DNA of 64,000 nucleotides from Moorella glycerini (GTDB taxonomy: Bacteria; Bacillota; DSM-521; Neomoorellales; Neomoorellaceae): assembly GCF_009735625.1 (NCBI RefSeq), contig NZ_CP046244.1, forward strand, positions 2,728,001-2,792,000, written 5' to 3'. Of this stretch, positions 1 through 7,477 are shown piece by piece. A program made the position numbers and the translations under genes. A model generated the notes under the pieces. That model was given only the letters and a program-made list of their open reading frames with translations. It was not told where the DNA came from and did not search any database. Each line of letters starts with the position of its first letter. The first letter of the stretch is position 1.

Positions 1-132
1 GAGATAAAGGCTGTTGACCAGCAGTTTCTTGATAAGCGGATTTATAGTATCACCCAGCCCGGACAAAGCCAGAGTGAATTGTTAAAAATTTTGGGCCTTC
101 CACTTCCACCTAAAATTTTAACCTTCAGGTAG
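1..132 (+). CDS. Transposase C-terminus, IS1634-type (5' part outside window)
   Basis: An open frame enters from the left edge and ends with TAG at 130-132, giving 43 residues. The tail ends in LGLPLPPKIL, which resembles the C-terminus of IS1634-type DDE transposases; this is recognition from memory. A CCCC-loop-GGGG hairpin lies shortly downstream (181-199) and may mark the end region of the element, but the terminal inverted repeat cannot be confirmed because the other end is outside the window. Confidence 0.55.
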   Translation, partial: EIKAVDQQFLDKRIYSITQPGQSQSELLKILGLPLPPKILTFR

Positions 133-257
133 CCACTAAGAGCCCCAGAAAGGGGTTGTAGTGACAATTGTCCCTATGGACCCCTTGATTTTTAAGGGGC
201 GGTGTCAAAGTTGGGTTAATAATATTCTTTGACTTGTATACCGTGTTTTATTTTTCC

Positions 258-286
258 TTGACAAAAAAGAGCTCAAGCCCTAAACT
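258..286 (+). promoter_or_regulatory. Candidate sigma-A promoter for the permease pseudogene
   Basis: TTGACA at 258-263 is followed after 17 bases by TAAACT at 281-286. The -35 box is perfect and the -10 box weaker. It lies about 80 bases before the permease start at 364, whose ribosome site is GGGAGTAAGG. Apart from this promoter and the hairpin at 181-199, I see nothing in 133-363. Confidence 0.5.
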
Positions 287-363
287 ATATATGCTGATAT
301 ACGAATATAAATTTAGAATGGCGCTCATGCAGGGATTAAATAAAGCGAAAGGGAGTAAGGAAG

Positions 364-1322
364 ATGTTTAAACGGCTGGTAGATTTTCTAGTATACGATG
401 GTTTGCACCTGGCACCAGGAACGCGCCTGGCAGAAGCCCTTAACTTTTTTATTTATGATACCGTTAAAAATTCTCTTTATGCTTGCGGTCATTATTTTTC
501 TGGTATCCTTGTTACGCAGCTTTTTCCCGCCGGAAAAGACCAGGGCGATTTTAAACCGCAAGCATAAATTCTGGGGCAATATTCTGGCCGCCATACTGGG
601 AATTGTAACACCTTTTTGTTCCTGCTCGGCAGTCCCGGTATTTATCGGCTTTGTAGAATCCGGGGTACCACTGGGGGGTTACTTTTTCCTTTTTGATTTC
701 ATCGCCGATGGTTAATGAGGTAGCCCTGGTAATGCTCTGGGGGATGTTCGGCTGGCGAATCGCCGCTCTTTACATTGGCAGCGGCCTCCTGGTGGCAATT
801 GCCGGCGGGATTGTTATTGGCAAACTACACCTAGAAAATGAAGTGGAAAGCTATGTTTATCAGATCAAGTTCGGCGGTCTGGTAGCAACCCAGGAAAGGG
901 AGTTGACGTGGGTTGATCGTTACCAGTATGCCCTAAATTATATGAAGGACATCTTATGCCGGGTATGGTTATATGTGGTCATTGGCATTGCCATTGGCGG
1001 CTTCATCCATGGTTATGCGCCGGAGGACCTGCTGGTACGCTATGCCGGACCTTCCAACCTGCTCGCCGTACCCATAGCGGTAGCTATTGGGGTACCCTTA
1101 TAGTCCAACGCCGCCGGTACCATTCCCATTGTACAGGCATTAATGGAAAAGGGTATGGCCATGGGCACGGTCCTGGCCTTTATGATGTCAGTTACGGCCC
1201 TCTCCTTGCCGGAAATGATTATCCTGCGCAAGGTGCTGAAGCCTAAACTGATTGCCATCTTTGTCGGTATTATTGCCGTAGCCATCATGATGGTGGGTTA
1301 CCTGTTTAATGCCATAATTTAG
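364..1322 (+). pseudogene. Broken UPF0718/YraQ-family permease
   Basis: Three overlapping frames together spell one multi-pass permease of about 320 residues that carries the family motif TPFCSCSAVP. The frames join if one A is removed from the AAAAA run near 458-465 and one G from the GGGGGG run at 673-678. A third lesion is an in-frame TAG at 1107-1109, inside GVPL-stop-SNAAG where the family normally has Tyr. After it the frame stays open to TAG at 1320-1322. Two homopolymer shifts alone could be sequencing errors, but the nonsense codon argues for true decay. Such permeases often sit beside sulfur or metalloid genes, which fits the operon that follows. Confidence 0.85.
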
Positions 1323-1454
1323 GTGCCATCCCGGTTGGCGGCCTGGAGATTTACCGTCTGCTTTATTGGTATTGTGCGCAAGTCCCCCTAATCCAAAGCA
1401 TGAAGTAAAAGGGAAAGAGCGCCCAATATATTAGTATAATGGTATATAATAACC

Positions 1455-1482
1455 TTGACAAATAAGTAGAAAGTTATATAAT
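1455..1482 (+). promoter_or_regulatory. Promoter of the sulfur-carrier operon
   Basis: TTGACA at 1455-1460 and TATAAT at 1477-1482 are separated by 16 bases. This near-perfect promoter lies about 60 bases upstream of the first gene of the operon at 1545, which has the ribosome site AAAGGAG. It is the only strong promoter I find before the terminator at 4283-4311. Confidence 0.65.
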
Positions 1483-1544
1483 AAACCTGTCAAAAGATAA
1501 ACGGAACAAACTGCCAGAGAAACTAAAGGAAAGGAGAAACAAAT

Positions 1545-1922
1545 ATGCCTGAAAAAAAGCCAGGTTTAATCATGTGCGTCTGCACCGGCAAGTGCCCGGG
1601 GTTTGCCAAGATGGACATCTGGGACTTCATCAACCGGGTGCGGGTGGAGTTACCGGTGGAGTATGGTTTTATCCACCCCCAGTTATGCGAGGAGGATGGC
1701 GACCGCTTCCTGGCCGACTTCCTCAAGGCCCACCGCAAGGTCATGATTGCCGCTTGTGCCCCTAACATGCAGAATAAAATGTTCCGGGACGCCCTGGCGG
1801 CAGCCGGGATGGACTTAAAGACCGATTTTTACCCCCTGGACATCCGCGACCTGACCACCGAGGAAGCCTTCCAGAAAGTGGCCGGCGCCCTGGCGGATTG
1901 GGAGGCGCGGGCCAATGGCTGA
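1545..1922 (+). CDS. Stand-alone HdrA N-terminal-domain-like protein
   Basis: A soluble 125-residue protein opening with MCVCTGKCPG and carrying a later Cys pair context (PQLCEE, AACAPN). This Cys pattern and the VMIAACAPNMQN segment resemble the N-terminal domain of heterodisulfide reductase subunit A, which normally precedes a large FAD/Fe-S protein; here the domain stands alone. It overlaps the next gene, a ferredoxin, by 8 bases, so the two are probably translated together and may work as a pair passing electrons or sulfur. The ATG at 1545 follows AAAGGAGAAACAA. The family assignment is by motif memory only. Confidence 0.6.
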   Translation: MPEKKPGLIMCVCTGKCPGFAKMDIWDFINRVRVELPVEYGFIHPQLCEEDGDRFLADFLKAHRKVMIAACAPNMQNKMFRDALAAAGMDLKTDFYPLDIRDLTTEEAFQKVAGALADWEARANG

Positions 1923-2202
1923 AAACACCTTTATGGGCGTGCCGCGGGAAAAGATTACCTGGGCGCCGGTGATTGATTATACCAGGTGCAACTACTGCCT
2001 GGAGTGCGCTAAATTCTGTCCCCATAAGGTATATGAAATGCGGGAGGAAGAGCCCCGGCTTATCGTGGCTAATCCCACAAACTGCGTCGTCTTTTGCCGC
2101 GCCTGCGCCAAGACCTGCGGGCCGGATGCCATTTCCTTTCCCGAGAAATCCCAGGTCCTGGAAGCAATCAAGGCCCTGCGCCAGGACGAAGGGGGTAAAT
2201 AG
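1915..2202 (+). CDS. 4Fe-4S dicluster ferredoxin
   Basis: A 95-residue protein with two ferredoxin Cys clusters: CNYCLECAKFCP at about residues 24-35 and CVVFCRACAKTCGP at about 58-71. It therefore probably holds two 4Fe-4S clusters and carries electrons in the cytoplasm. The start overlaps the end of the HdrA-like gene by 8 bases, and only two bases separate its stop from the next gene. Neither cluster follows the plain CxxCxxCxxxCP spacing exactly in its second copy, so one cluster could be of a different kind. Confidence 0.85.
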   Translation: MAENTFMGVPREKITWAPVIDYTRCNYCLECAKFCPHKVYEMREEEPRLIVANPTNCVVFCRACAKTCGPDAISFPEKSQVLEAIKALRQDEGGK

Positions 2203-2204
2203 TT

Positions 2205-3077
2205 ATGGCTGCAAAGTATGTTATCTTGCCCTGTAACGGCCTGGATAAAGAAGCCGGCTGCCTGGCCCGGGAACTGGCCCTGAAAATGGCGGCGGCCACC
2301 GGGAGCGAGATTATCTGCCCGGTGCTTTACCAGACGGCGCCGTCCCGTTATGCTCCTCTTCTCCGGGAAGGCAGCCTGGTGGTCATCGACGGCTGCGCCA
2401 CCCGTTGCGCCAGCCGGATCGCCGCCAACAACGACCTGAAGATATATCGCAAGATAACCATGGCCGAAGAAGCTAAAAAGAGGGATTATAACCCCGGCCC
2501 GGACTGGCGGGTGGGGGCAGGGGCGGCGGCCTTCGTGGAGGATGTCTGGCGGTCCTGGCAGCCTGTACTCAGGGAACAGGAAGCCGGCCGGGCGCCGGGA
2601 GAAAACGCCGGCCTTTTTGCCGGCCCGCTGGAATACGCCATCCATCGCCACGATAAGTTTATCTTCCGGGTACCCCTGGAAGGCTTTTACTTCAACGAGA
2701 ACGACTGCTGGGTCCAGGTCCAGGGGAACAGGGGCCGCGTAGGCATCAGCGACTACCTGCAGCAAAACCTTTCCGATATTACCTTTGTCACGCCCCCTGA
2801 TCCGGGTACGGAAGTGGAGCAATTCGGCGAGATGGGTACCATCGAGTCGGCCAAAGCGGTTTATGAACTGGTTTCCCCGGTTACCGGCAGGGTGGTAGCC
2901 ATTAATGAAGCCATCCTGGAGGCGCCGGAACTCATCAATGAAAACCCTTATGAAAAGGGCTGGATTGCCGAACTGGAACTGACCAACTTTGAGGCTGACC
3001 GCGAATTTTTATTGGACGGGCGGCGCTATCTGGAAGTTTTAAAGGAAAAGGTGGCTGATTTTAATGCCGGAAAATAA
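2205..3077 (+). CDS. DGC-domain (putative zinc-binding) protein fused to a GcvH-like lipoyl protein
   Basis: A 290-residue two-part protein. Residues 1-120 resemble the DGC-domain family: an N-terminal ILPCNG segment and DGCATRC at 62-68. Residues 143-290 resemble glycine-cleavage H protein: the lipoylation loop ESAKAV places the lipoate-accepting Lys at 217, followed by SPVTGRV and the late helix NENPYEKGWI. No glycine-cleavage P or T gene lies nearby. The neighbours (HdrA-like protein, ferredoxin, two more DGC proteins, cysteine desulfurase) suggest the lipoyl arm carries sulfur, as proposed for lipoate-binding proteins of the sHdr pathway; that role is inference. It overlaps the next gene by 14 bases. 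Confidence 0.8.
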   Translation: MAAKYVILPCNGLDKEAGCLARELALKMAAATGSEIICPVLYQTAPSRYAPLLREGSLVVIDGCATRCASRIAANNDLKIYRKITMAEEAKKRDYNPGPDWRVGAGAAAFVEDVWRSWQPVLREQEAGRAPGENAGLFAGPLEYAIHRHDKFIFRVPLEGFYFNENDCWVQVQGNRGRVGISDYLQQNLSDITFVTPPDPGTEVEQFGEMGTIESAKAVYELVSPVTGRVVAINEAILEAPELINENPYEKGWIAELELTNFEADREFLLDGRRYLEVLKEKVADFNAGK

Positions 3078-3483
3078 CTCCCGCAAAGTTTACGTGATCC
3101 CCTGCAGCGGTATCGGCAAGATGTACGGCCTCCTGGGCCGGGAAGCAGTACTGAAGACTGTAAAAGAGCTGCGGCCCGATAAAGCGGCGACCATGTGCCT
3201 GGCCCTTCTGGTTTATGGCGACAATGAGGCCAGGAAGGAGATCGCCGGCGCCAGGTGCATTACCGTGGACGGCTGCCCGAAACTCTGCGCGGCCAAGAAT
3301 GTCGAGCACGCCGGCGGCCGGGTGGTGGAAATGGTCCGCGCCGTGGACGCTTTCCGCAACCACCGGGGCGTTGATGCCGGGACGGCCGCCCACCTGACGG
3401 CGGCAGGGTGGCAGATCGCCGAGGAGCTGGCCGCCGACCTGGCCGCTAAAGTCGACCGCTGGTATGACGCCGGAGAAGAGTAA
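3064..3483 (+). CDS. DGC-domain putative zinc-binding protein
   Basis: A soluble 139-residue protein of the same family as the first half of the preceding gene. It has the N-terminal IPCSGIGK segment, a MCLALL strand and VDGCPKLCA. The paired Cys residues around DGC are the likely metal or sulfur site; the family's reaction is not established. It begins inside the 3' end of the fusion gene (ATG of TTTTAATGCCGG), so it is translationally coupled to it. This is one of three DGC-domain copies in the operon. Confidence 0.7.
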   Translation: MPENNSRKVYVIPCSGIGKMYGLLGREAVLKTVKELRPDKAATMCLALLVYGDNEARKEIAGARCITVDGCPKLCAAKNVEHAGGRVVEMVRAVDAFRNHRGVDAGTAAHLTAAGWQIAEELAADLAAKVDRWYDAGEE

Positions 3484-3509
3484 TAAACGCGTGGTGGGGA
3501 GGAGAAAGC

Positions 3510-3929
3510 ATGAGCGAAGAAGGAAAAATATCCATCGGCCTGATCTCCTGCAGCGGTGAGGCCTGCCCCGGGGGAACCATTTCCCGCCTGGCCACCCAGA
3601 AGGTGCTGCGGTCCATCAGGCCGGGCTATAATTTCGTAACCATTTGCCTGCCCCTGTTTATGGCCGGCGGCGAGGAAGAGCGCCATTTTGCCCGCCATTA
3701 TCCCACTATTACTATTGACGGTTGTGAAAAGTGTTGCGCCCTCAAAGCTACGGAGGTCTTAAGCGGGCCGGTTAGCGGCAAGGTGGTGGTTACGGACCTC
3801 ATTGCCGGCGAAAAGCTCGGTGAGGGGACGTTAGCCACCCGGGAGCTTACAGCAGAGCAAAAAGCCATGGTCGACCAGGTAGCGGCAGCTATCCTGGAGC
3901 AGGTCGATAAAATTAACCGGGAGGGGTAA
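3510..3929 (+). CDS. DGC-domain putative zinc-binding protein, second paralogue
   Basis: A soluble 139-residue protein, third DGC copy of the cluster. It shows LISCSGEACPGG near the N-terminus, a conserved ICLPLFMAGG strand and the Cys-rich core DGCEKCCALK at about residues 71-80. The start ATG follows GGGGAGGAGAAAGC. It sits 26 bases after its paralogue and 3 bases before a Cys-rich thioredoxin-like gene, so it belongs to the same transcript. Function is unknown; a role in holding or passing sulfur or metal is suggested only by the Cys-rich core and the neighbours. Confidence 0.7.
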   Translation: MSEEGKISIGLISCSGEACPGGTISRLATQKVLRSIRPGYNFVTICLPLFMAGGEEERHFARHYPTITIDGCEKCCALKATEVLSGPVSGKVVVTDLIAGEKLGEGTLATRELTAEQKAMVDQVAAAILEQVDKINREG

Positions 3930-3932
3930 ACA

Positions 3933-4265
3933 ATGGCTAAAGTTAAGGTGGAGATTTATGATTACCCGAGTAGCGGGGGCGGCTGCGGTTGCGGTTGTGG
4001 CGGCGGTGCGGCCATGACCCCGGCGGCGATTAAAAAGCAGGTCGGCGCGTTGCAGCAGCAGCTTGAGGAAAAGTTTGCCGGCCAGGCGGAGGCTGTTTAC
4101 ATCGACCTCCGGGCAGTACCCAAAGATCAGGTGCCGTCAGAGCTGCGGGCCCTCACCAACGGCCCTTACCCGGCGCCCCTGGTGGTGGTCGACGGCACGC
4201 CCCGCTATGCCGGTGATATCCCCTTTGAGGAGATAATAAAAGAAGTAGGAAATATTCTTGCTTAG
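3933..4265 (+). CDS. Small thioredoxin-fold-like protein with Gly-Cys-rich motif
   Basis: A 110-residue protein whose N-terminus is a beta strand followed by the striking run GGGCGCGCGGG at about residues 16-26. The C-terminal half (PLVVVDGTPRYAGDIPFEEI) looks like the end of a thioredoxin or glutaredoxin fold. Three closely spaced Cys residues could bind a metal or persulfide. It is the last gene before the terminator at 4283-4311, so I place it at the end of the HdrA-like/DGC operon. Confidence in a fold-level match is moderate; there is no evidence for a classical CxxC redox site. Confidence 0.6.
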   Translation: MAKVKVEIYDYPSSGGGCGCGCGGGAAMTPAAIKKQVGALQQQLEEKFAGQAEAVYIDLRAVPKDQVPSELRALTNGPYPAPLVVVDGTPRYAGDIPFEEIIKEVGNILA

Positions 4266-4282
4266 TTGTCCGGGGCCGGACA

Positions 4283-4311
4283 GGGAGGATAGTAGGTTAT
4301 CCTCCCTTTTT
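4283..4311 (+). terminator. Intrinsic terminator of the DGC operon
   Basis: Stem GGGAGGATA (4283-4291) pairs with TATCCTCCC (4298-4306) around a 6-base loop and is followed by TTTTT (4307-4311). It separates the DGC operon from the cysteine desulfurase gene; some read-through is possible as no strong promoter is seen in the following 56 bases. Confidence 0.85.
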
Positions 4312-4367
4312 CAGATTGCGGAAAAAGTTAAGGCCGAATAAAAAGGCCCTGACAGGGGGTGTAAATA

Positions 4368-5525
4368 GTGGCCATTTACCTGGATAACGCGGCTACCACC
4401 TTTCCCAAGCCGCCGGCGGTCTGGCAGGCCATGGAGCAATTTATGAAAAATATAGGGGCCAGCGCCGGCCGGGGCGGCTACCGCCGCGCCCTGGCGGCGG
4501 AAGAGATAGTCTTCCAGTGCCGGCGGCTACTGGGGAAGTTATTTAACATTAATGACGCCACCCGCATCATTTTTACCGCTAATGCCACCGAGGCCATCAA
4601 CCTGGTCCTCAAGGGCTGGTTGAACCCCGGTGATCATGTCATTACTACGGCTATGGAGCATAATGCCGTCTGGCGGTGTTTGAAAACCCTGGAGAAGGAG
4701 CGCGGGATAAGCATTACGGCAGTGCCCTGCCGGGAAGACGGTGAACTGTTAATGCCAGAGTTGGATGCGGCCTTCCGGGAGGAAACGCGCCTGCTGGCCT
4801 GCACCCACGCCTCCAATGTTACGGGAACGGTGATGCCGGTGGAGGCAATTACGGCCGCAGCTCACCGGCACGGGGTGCCTGTTCTGCTGGACGCCGCCCA
4901 GACAGCCGGGGTCTATCCCCTCGATGTCCGGGAACTGGATATCGATTTCCTGGCCTTTACCGGTCACAAAGGCCTGCTCGGCCCCATGGGTACCGGCGGC
5001 CTCTATATACGTCCCGGTTTCGACCTGCGTCCCCTGAAGGAAGGGGGTACCGGGTCGGTGTCCCGTTTGGAGTACATGCCGGAGAATTTGCCGGATCGCT
5101 TTGAGGCCGGGACGCTGAACGTTGTCGGCATCGCCGGCCTCAAAGCCGCTGTGGAATACATCCTCAACCAGGGGATCAGCCGTATCCGTTCCCACGAGGA
5201 GGTCCTGACGGCCAGGATGCTAACCGGGTTGGAAGAGATACCCGCCGTCACCGTCTATGGCCCCCGGGAAACGGCACATAAGGTGGGCGTGGTTTCCTTT
5301 AACCTTAAAGAACTGGCCCCGGAAGAGGTGGCCTACGCCCTGGACGAGGGCCACGAAATTATGGTCCGGGTGGGACTGCACTGCGCGCCCCTGGCCCATA
5401 AAACTATCGGCACCCTGGAGCGGGGAACGGTGCGGGCCAGCGTAAGTTATTTTAATACCGCGGAAGAGATAGATGCCTTTTTAACGGCGGTCAAGGAAAT
5501 TGTAGAATTAACAGGCTGGCTTTAA
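4368..5525 (+). CDS. Cysteine desulfurase (class V aminotransferase family)
   Basis: A 385-residue PLP enzyme that would take sulfur from cysteine as a persulfide, leaving alanine. Visible motifs: N-terminal YLDNAATTFPKP, MEHNAVWR, the PLP-ring Asp in LLDAAQTAG (Asp175), the Schiff-base Lys in FTGHKG (Lys201), and the catalytic Cys in GLHCAP (Cys339). The length and the GLHCAPLAHKTIGT ending are typical of the SufS/CsdA-like family members found singly in anaerobes. GTG start at 4368 after AGGGGGTG. Next to the lipoyl/DGC operon it is the natural sulfur donor for it. Confidence 0.9.
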   Translation: MAIYLDNAATTFPKPPAVWQAMEQFMKNIGASAGRGGYRRALAAEEIVFQCRRLLGKLFNINDATRIIFTANATEAINLVLKGWLNPGDHVITTAMEHNAVWRCLKTLEKERGISITAVPCREDGELLMPELDAAFREETRLLACTHASNVTGTVMPVEAITAAAHRHGVPVLLDAAQTAGVYPLDVRELDIDFLAFTGHKGLLGPMGTGGLYIRPGFDLRPLKEGGTGSVSRLEYMPENLPDRFEAGTLNVVGIAGLKAAVEYILNQGISRIRSHEEVLTARMLTGLEEIPAVTVYGPRETAHKVGVVSFNLKELAPEEVAYALDEGHEIMVRVGLHCAPLAHKTIGTLERGTVRASVSYFNTAEEIDAFLTAVKEIVELTGWL

Positions 5526-5576
5526 TGGCGGTTTCTAAAATGTAAGCCTTTTTATTAAGAGGATTAAGAGGCTAAC

Positions 5577-5609
5577 TTGACATATGTTCATTAGTTGAAT
5601 ATAATATTC
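5577..5609 (+). promoter_or_regulatory. Consensus promoter with an overlapping palindrome
   Basis: TTGACA (5577-5582), a 17-base spacer and TATAAT (5600-5605) form a consensus sigma-A promoter for the TSUP gene. The -10 box lies inside the perfect palindrome GAATATAATATTC (about 5597-5609), which would make a good operator for a dimeric repressor such as the nearby ArsR protein. The regulator is inferred. Confidence 0.7.
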
Positions 5610-5656
5610 TTGAATAAGGAAATATAAAATATAAAACCATGAAAGGAAGGGTTAAA

Positions 5657-6445
5657 ATGGTATATTTAATTTATCTAATTACTGGTATCCTGTCTGGAAT
5701 AATGGGTGGTCTCCTGGGAACGGGAGGTTGCGCTCTGATGATGCCGGTTATTCGCTTCGGGTTTAATTTTGATCCGGCGATTGCAGTGGGAACCACTTTA
5801 ACGGCTGTTGTTTTTACGGCGGCTTCTGGAGCGATTCAGCATATTAAGATGGGTAATGTAGAAGGAGAGACTGCCAAGATTACGGGTTATAGTGGCGTGC
5901 TGGGCGTAATAATAGGTTCGGTAGTCTTTAATTACGTAAAAAACTACGGCGATCTGATCGATCTGATTATAGGTATTGCTTTTATCATAGTTTCGTTAAG
6001 GATGCTTTATGAAGGTTTGCAGCGTCGACCGTCAAATAGTACCCAAAATTTACCATCGGCCCGGGAAATACCCGGTAGCCCCACCCAAAAAAGCATTTTG
6101 GGGTCAATCATCGGATTTTTAACAGGGATCATTGGCCTTGGCGGCGGTTATGCTTTAGTGCCGTCATACTTGTATCTATTTAAGGCGCCGATGAAATTAG
6201 CTATTGGTACTTCCATGGCTTCGTTTATCTGGATGGCCCTGGTAGGCGCTATTTTTAAACTGGCGGCGCATACAGTAAATATTCCGGTCGCCGTCGCGCT
6301 GGGTATCGGCGCTGTCATAGGGGCTATCTACGGAGCCAAACTGGTAGCCAGATTTAGCTCAAACACCTTAAAATTTCTTTTCGGCTTGTTGTTTTTATAT
6401 GTGTCCCTTAAATATATTTTTATCTACTTTGGTATTCATATATAA
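5657..6445 (+). CDS. TSUP/TauE-SafE family anion exporter
   Basis: A 262-residue inner-membrane protein with about eight hydrophobic segments. Both halves carry the family glycine signature: MGGLLGTGGC near residue 15 and TGIIGLGGGYALVPS near 160. The family moves small sulfur-containing anions (sulfite, sulfoacetate, thiosulfate) out of or into the cell; the substrate cannot be read from sequence. I chose ATG 5657 (MVYLIYL), which follows GAAAGGAAGGG, over the ATG 18 bases upstream. It has its own strong promoter and lies next to the cysteine desulfurase and DGC genes, consistent with disposal of a sulfur anion. Confidence 0.85.
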   Translation: MVYLIYLITGILSGIMGGLLGTGGCALMMPVIRFGFNFDPAIAVGTTLTAVVFTAASGAIQHIKMGNVEGETAKITGYSGVLGVIIGSVVFNYVKNYGDLIDLIIGIAFIIVSLRMLYEGLQRRPSNSTQNLPSAREIPGSPTQKSILGSIIGFLTGIIGLGGGYALVPSYLYLFKAPMKLAIGTSMASFIWMALVGAIFKLAAHTVNIPVAVALGIGAVIGAIYGAKLVARFSSNTLKFLFGLLFLYVSLKYIFIYFGIHI

Positions 6446-6509
6446 ACGGCACTAAATACGCCTCTGTAAATTAGTCGTTTTTTAGATAAAAACTTTTGCA
6501 GCATGATAA

Positions 6510-6720
6510 CCCAGACAGCGTAGAAACCTCCGGCCCAGGCAAGTGGGCGACGGCCGATTGGTGGAGTCGATCCGTGCCCACTTTGATCTGCGGCCGGGGG
6601 CGATTATCTGCGACCTGGACTTGCATCTACGGCCACTTCGGCCGGCCCGACCCGGATTTCCCGTGGGAGCGCTTGGACAAGGTCGAGCCCTGCGGGCTGA
6701 AGCCGGGTTGTAGTAGCGAA
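6510..6720 (+). pseudogene. Relic of metK (S-adenosylmethionine synthetase) 3' end
   Basis: This GC-rich block inside AT-rich sequence spells the C-terminal part of MetK across two frames. SVETSGPGKW matches the usual SVDTFGTGKV; then, in another frame, DGRLVESIRAHFDLRPGAII; then, back in the first frame, YGHFGRPDPDFPWERLDKVE. The order and spacing match MetK, with two compensating frameshifts and loss of the usual ending. No 5' part of the gene is present. It is a decayed fragment, left by rearrangement or transfer. No open gene occupies 6446-6785. Confidence 0.8.
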
Positions 6721-6785
6721 ACGGTATGTTTTGGGCCTCCATGACAGCTTAAATTCCATGATCTGAAGTGAGAGGTTGATATAAA

Positions 6786-7322
6786 ATGCAATTGCTATAT
6801 ATATCTGGTAGCCCACGATCAAATAGTAATACAGAATATCTTTTACACATTATGCGTGAGATTACGGGCGGGAAAATAATAAAACTTGTAGATTATAAAA
6901 TAAAACCTTGCCGAGCTTGCCAGGATTGCCGGGGGAAAGGTGAGTGTACAATTTCCGATGAAATGCAGGACTTAATTATTCCTGAACTTTTACAATGTGA
7001 AGGAATTGTCTTAGGAACTCCTGTTTATTTTAACAATGTCTCAGCGCAATTAAAAATGTTTATGGATCGAACCCATTGTCTCATCGGGTTGCTGAAAAAT
7101 AAGATAGGTGGAGCCGTTGCAGTTGGGCGAAGATATGGGATAGAAGGCGCTATATCCGCGCTTAACGGCTTTTTTCTAAAACACGAAATGATTCCCGCAA
7201 ATCGAGGGATATATGGTTTTGCTTTTCGGCAGGGTGAAATTGACAGCGATAAACAGGCGATTAAATCTGCGGAAGAACTTGCTCAACGTTTTATAGAATT
7301 ACATCATTTGCTTCATAGATAA
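6786..7322 (+). CDS. NADPH-dependent FMN reductase / iron-sulfur flavoprotein-like
   Basis: A 178-residue flavodoxin-fold protein. The N-terminal ISGSPRSNSNTEYLL is the FMN phosphate loop, and CRACQDCRGKGEC at about residues 38-50 is the compact Cys cluster seen in iron-sulfur flavoproteins and related reductases. GTPVYFNNVSAQLKMFMDR is the family's second flavin-contact region. It probably reduces flavin, quinone or metal species. ATG 6786 follows TGAGAGGTTG. It stands alone, 155 bases before an ArsR gene. Base composition is AT-richer than the operon upstream. Confidence 0.85.
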   Translation: MQLLYISGSPRSNSNTEYLLHIMREITGGKIIKLVDYKIKPCRACQDCRGKGECTISDEMQDLIIPELLQCEGIVLGTPVYFNNVSAQLKMFMDRTHCLIGLLKNKIGGAVAVGRRYGIEGAISALNGFFLKHEMIPANRGIYGFAFRQGEIDSDKQAIKSAEELAQRFIELHHLLHR

Positions 7323-7477
7323 AGCATATGATTTTTGCCGGGGCCATAAAGGCAAAGCTGTTTAATCTTAAGATGCTGGTGAAATGTTTTACTAAAAATA
7401 ATAGATTTGATATTTCCTGATAAATAGAGGCTAGGGCTTGAGATACTATTATAAGAATTTATAACTGGGAAGGGGGC

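Noticed and set aside
1992-2822. 276-codon minus-strand frame
   Set aside because: It lies fully opposite the ferredoxin and DGC-lipoyl genes, has no recognisable motif, and is explained by high GC third positions of the plus strand.
2205-3077. Ordinary glycine-cleavage H protein
   Set aside because: The DGC-type first half and the lack of gcvP, gcvT or folate genes nearby do not fit; the sulfur-related neighbours favour a carrier for sulfur.
6482-6744. Two open frames of about 82-86 codons
   Set aside because: The plus frame contains parts of MetK broken by frameshifts; neither frame is a functional gene, so I list a relic instead.
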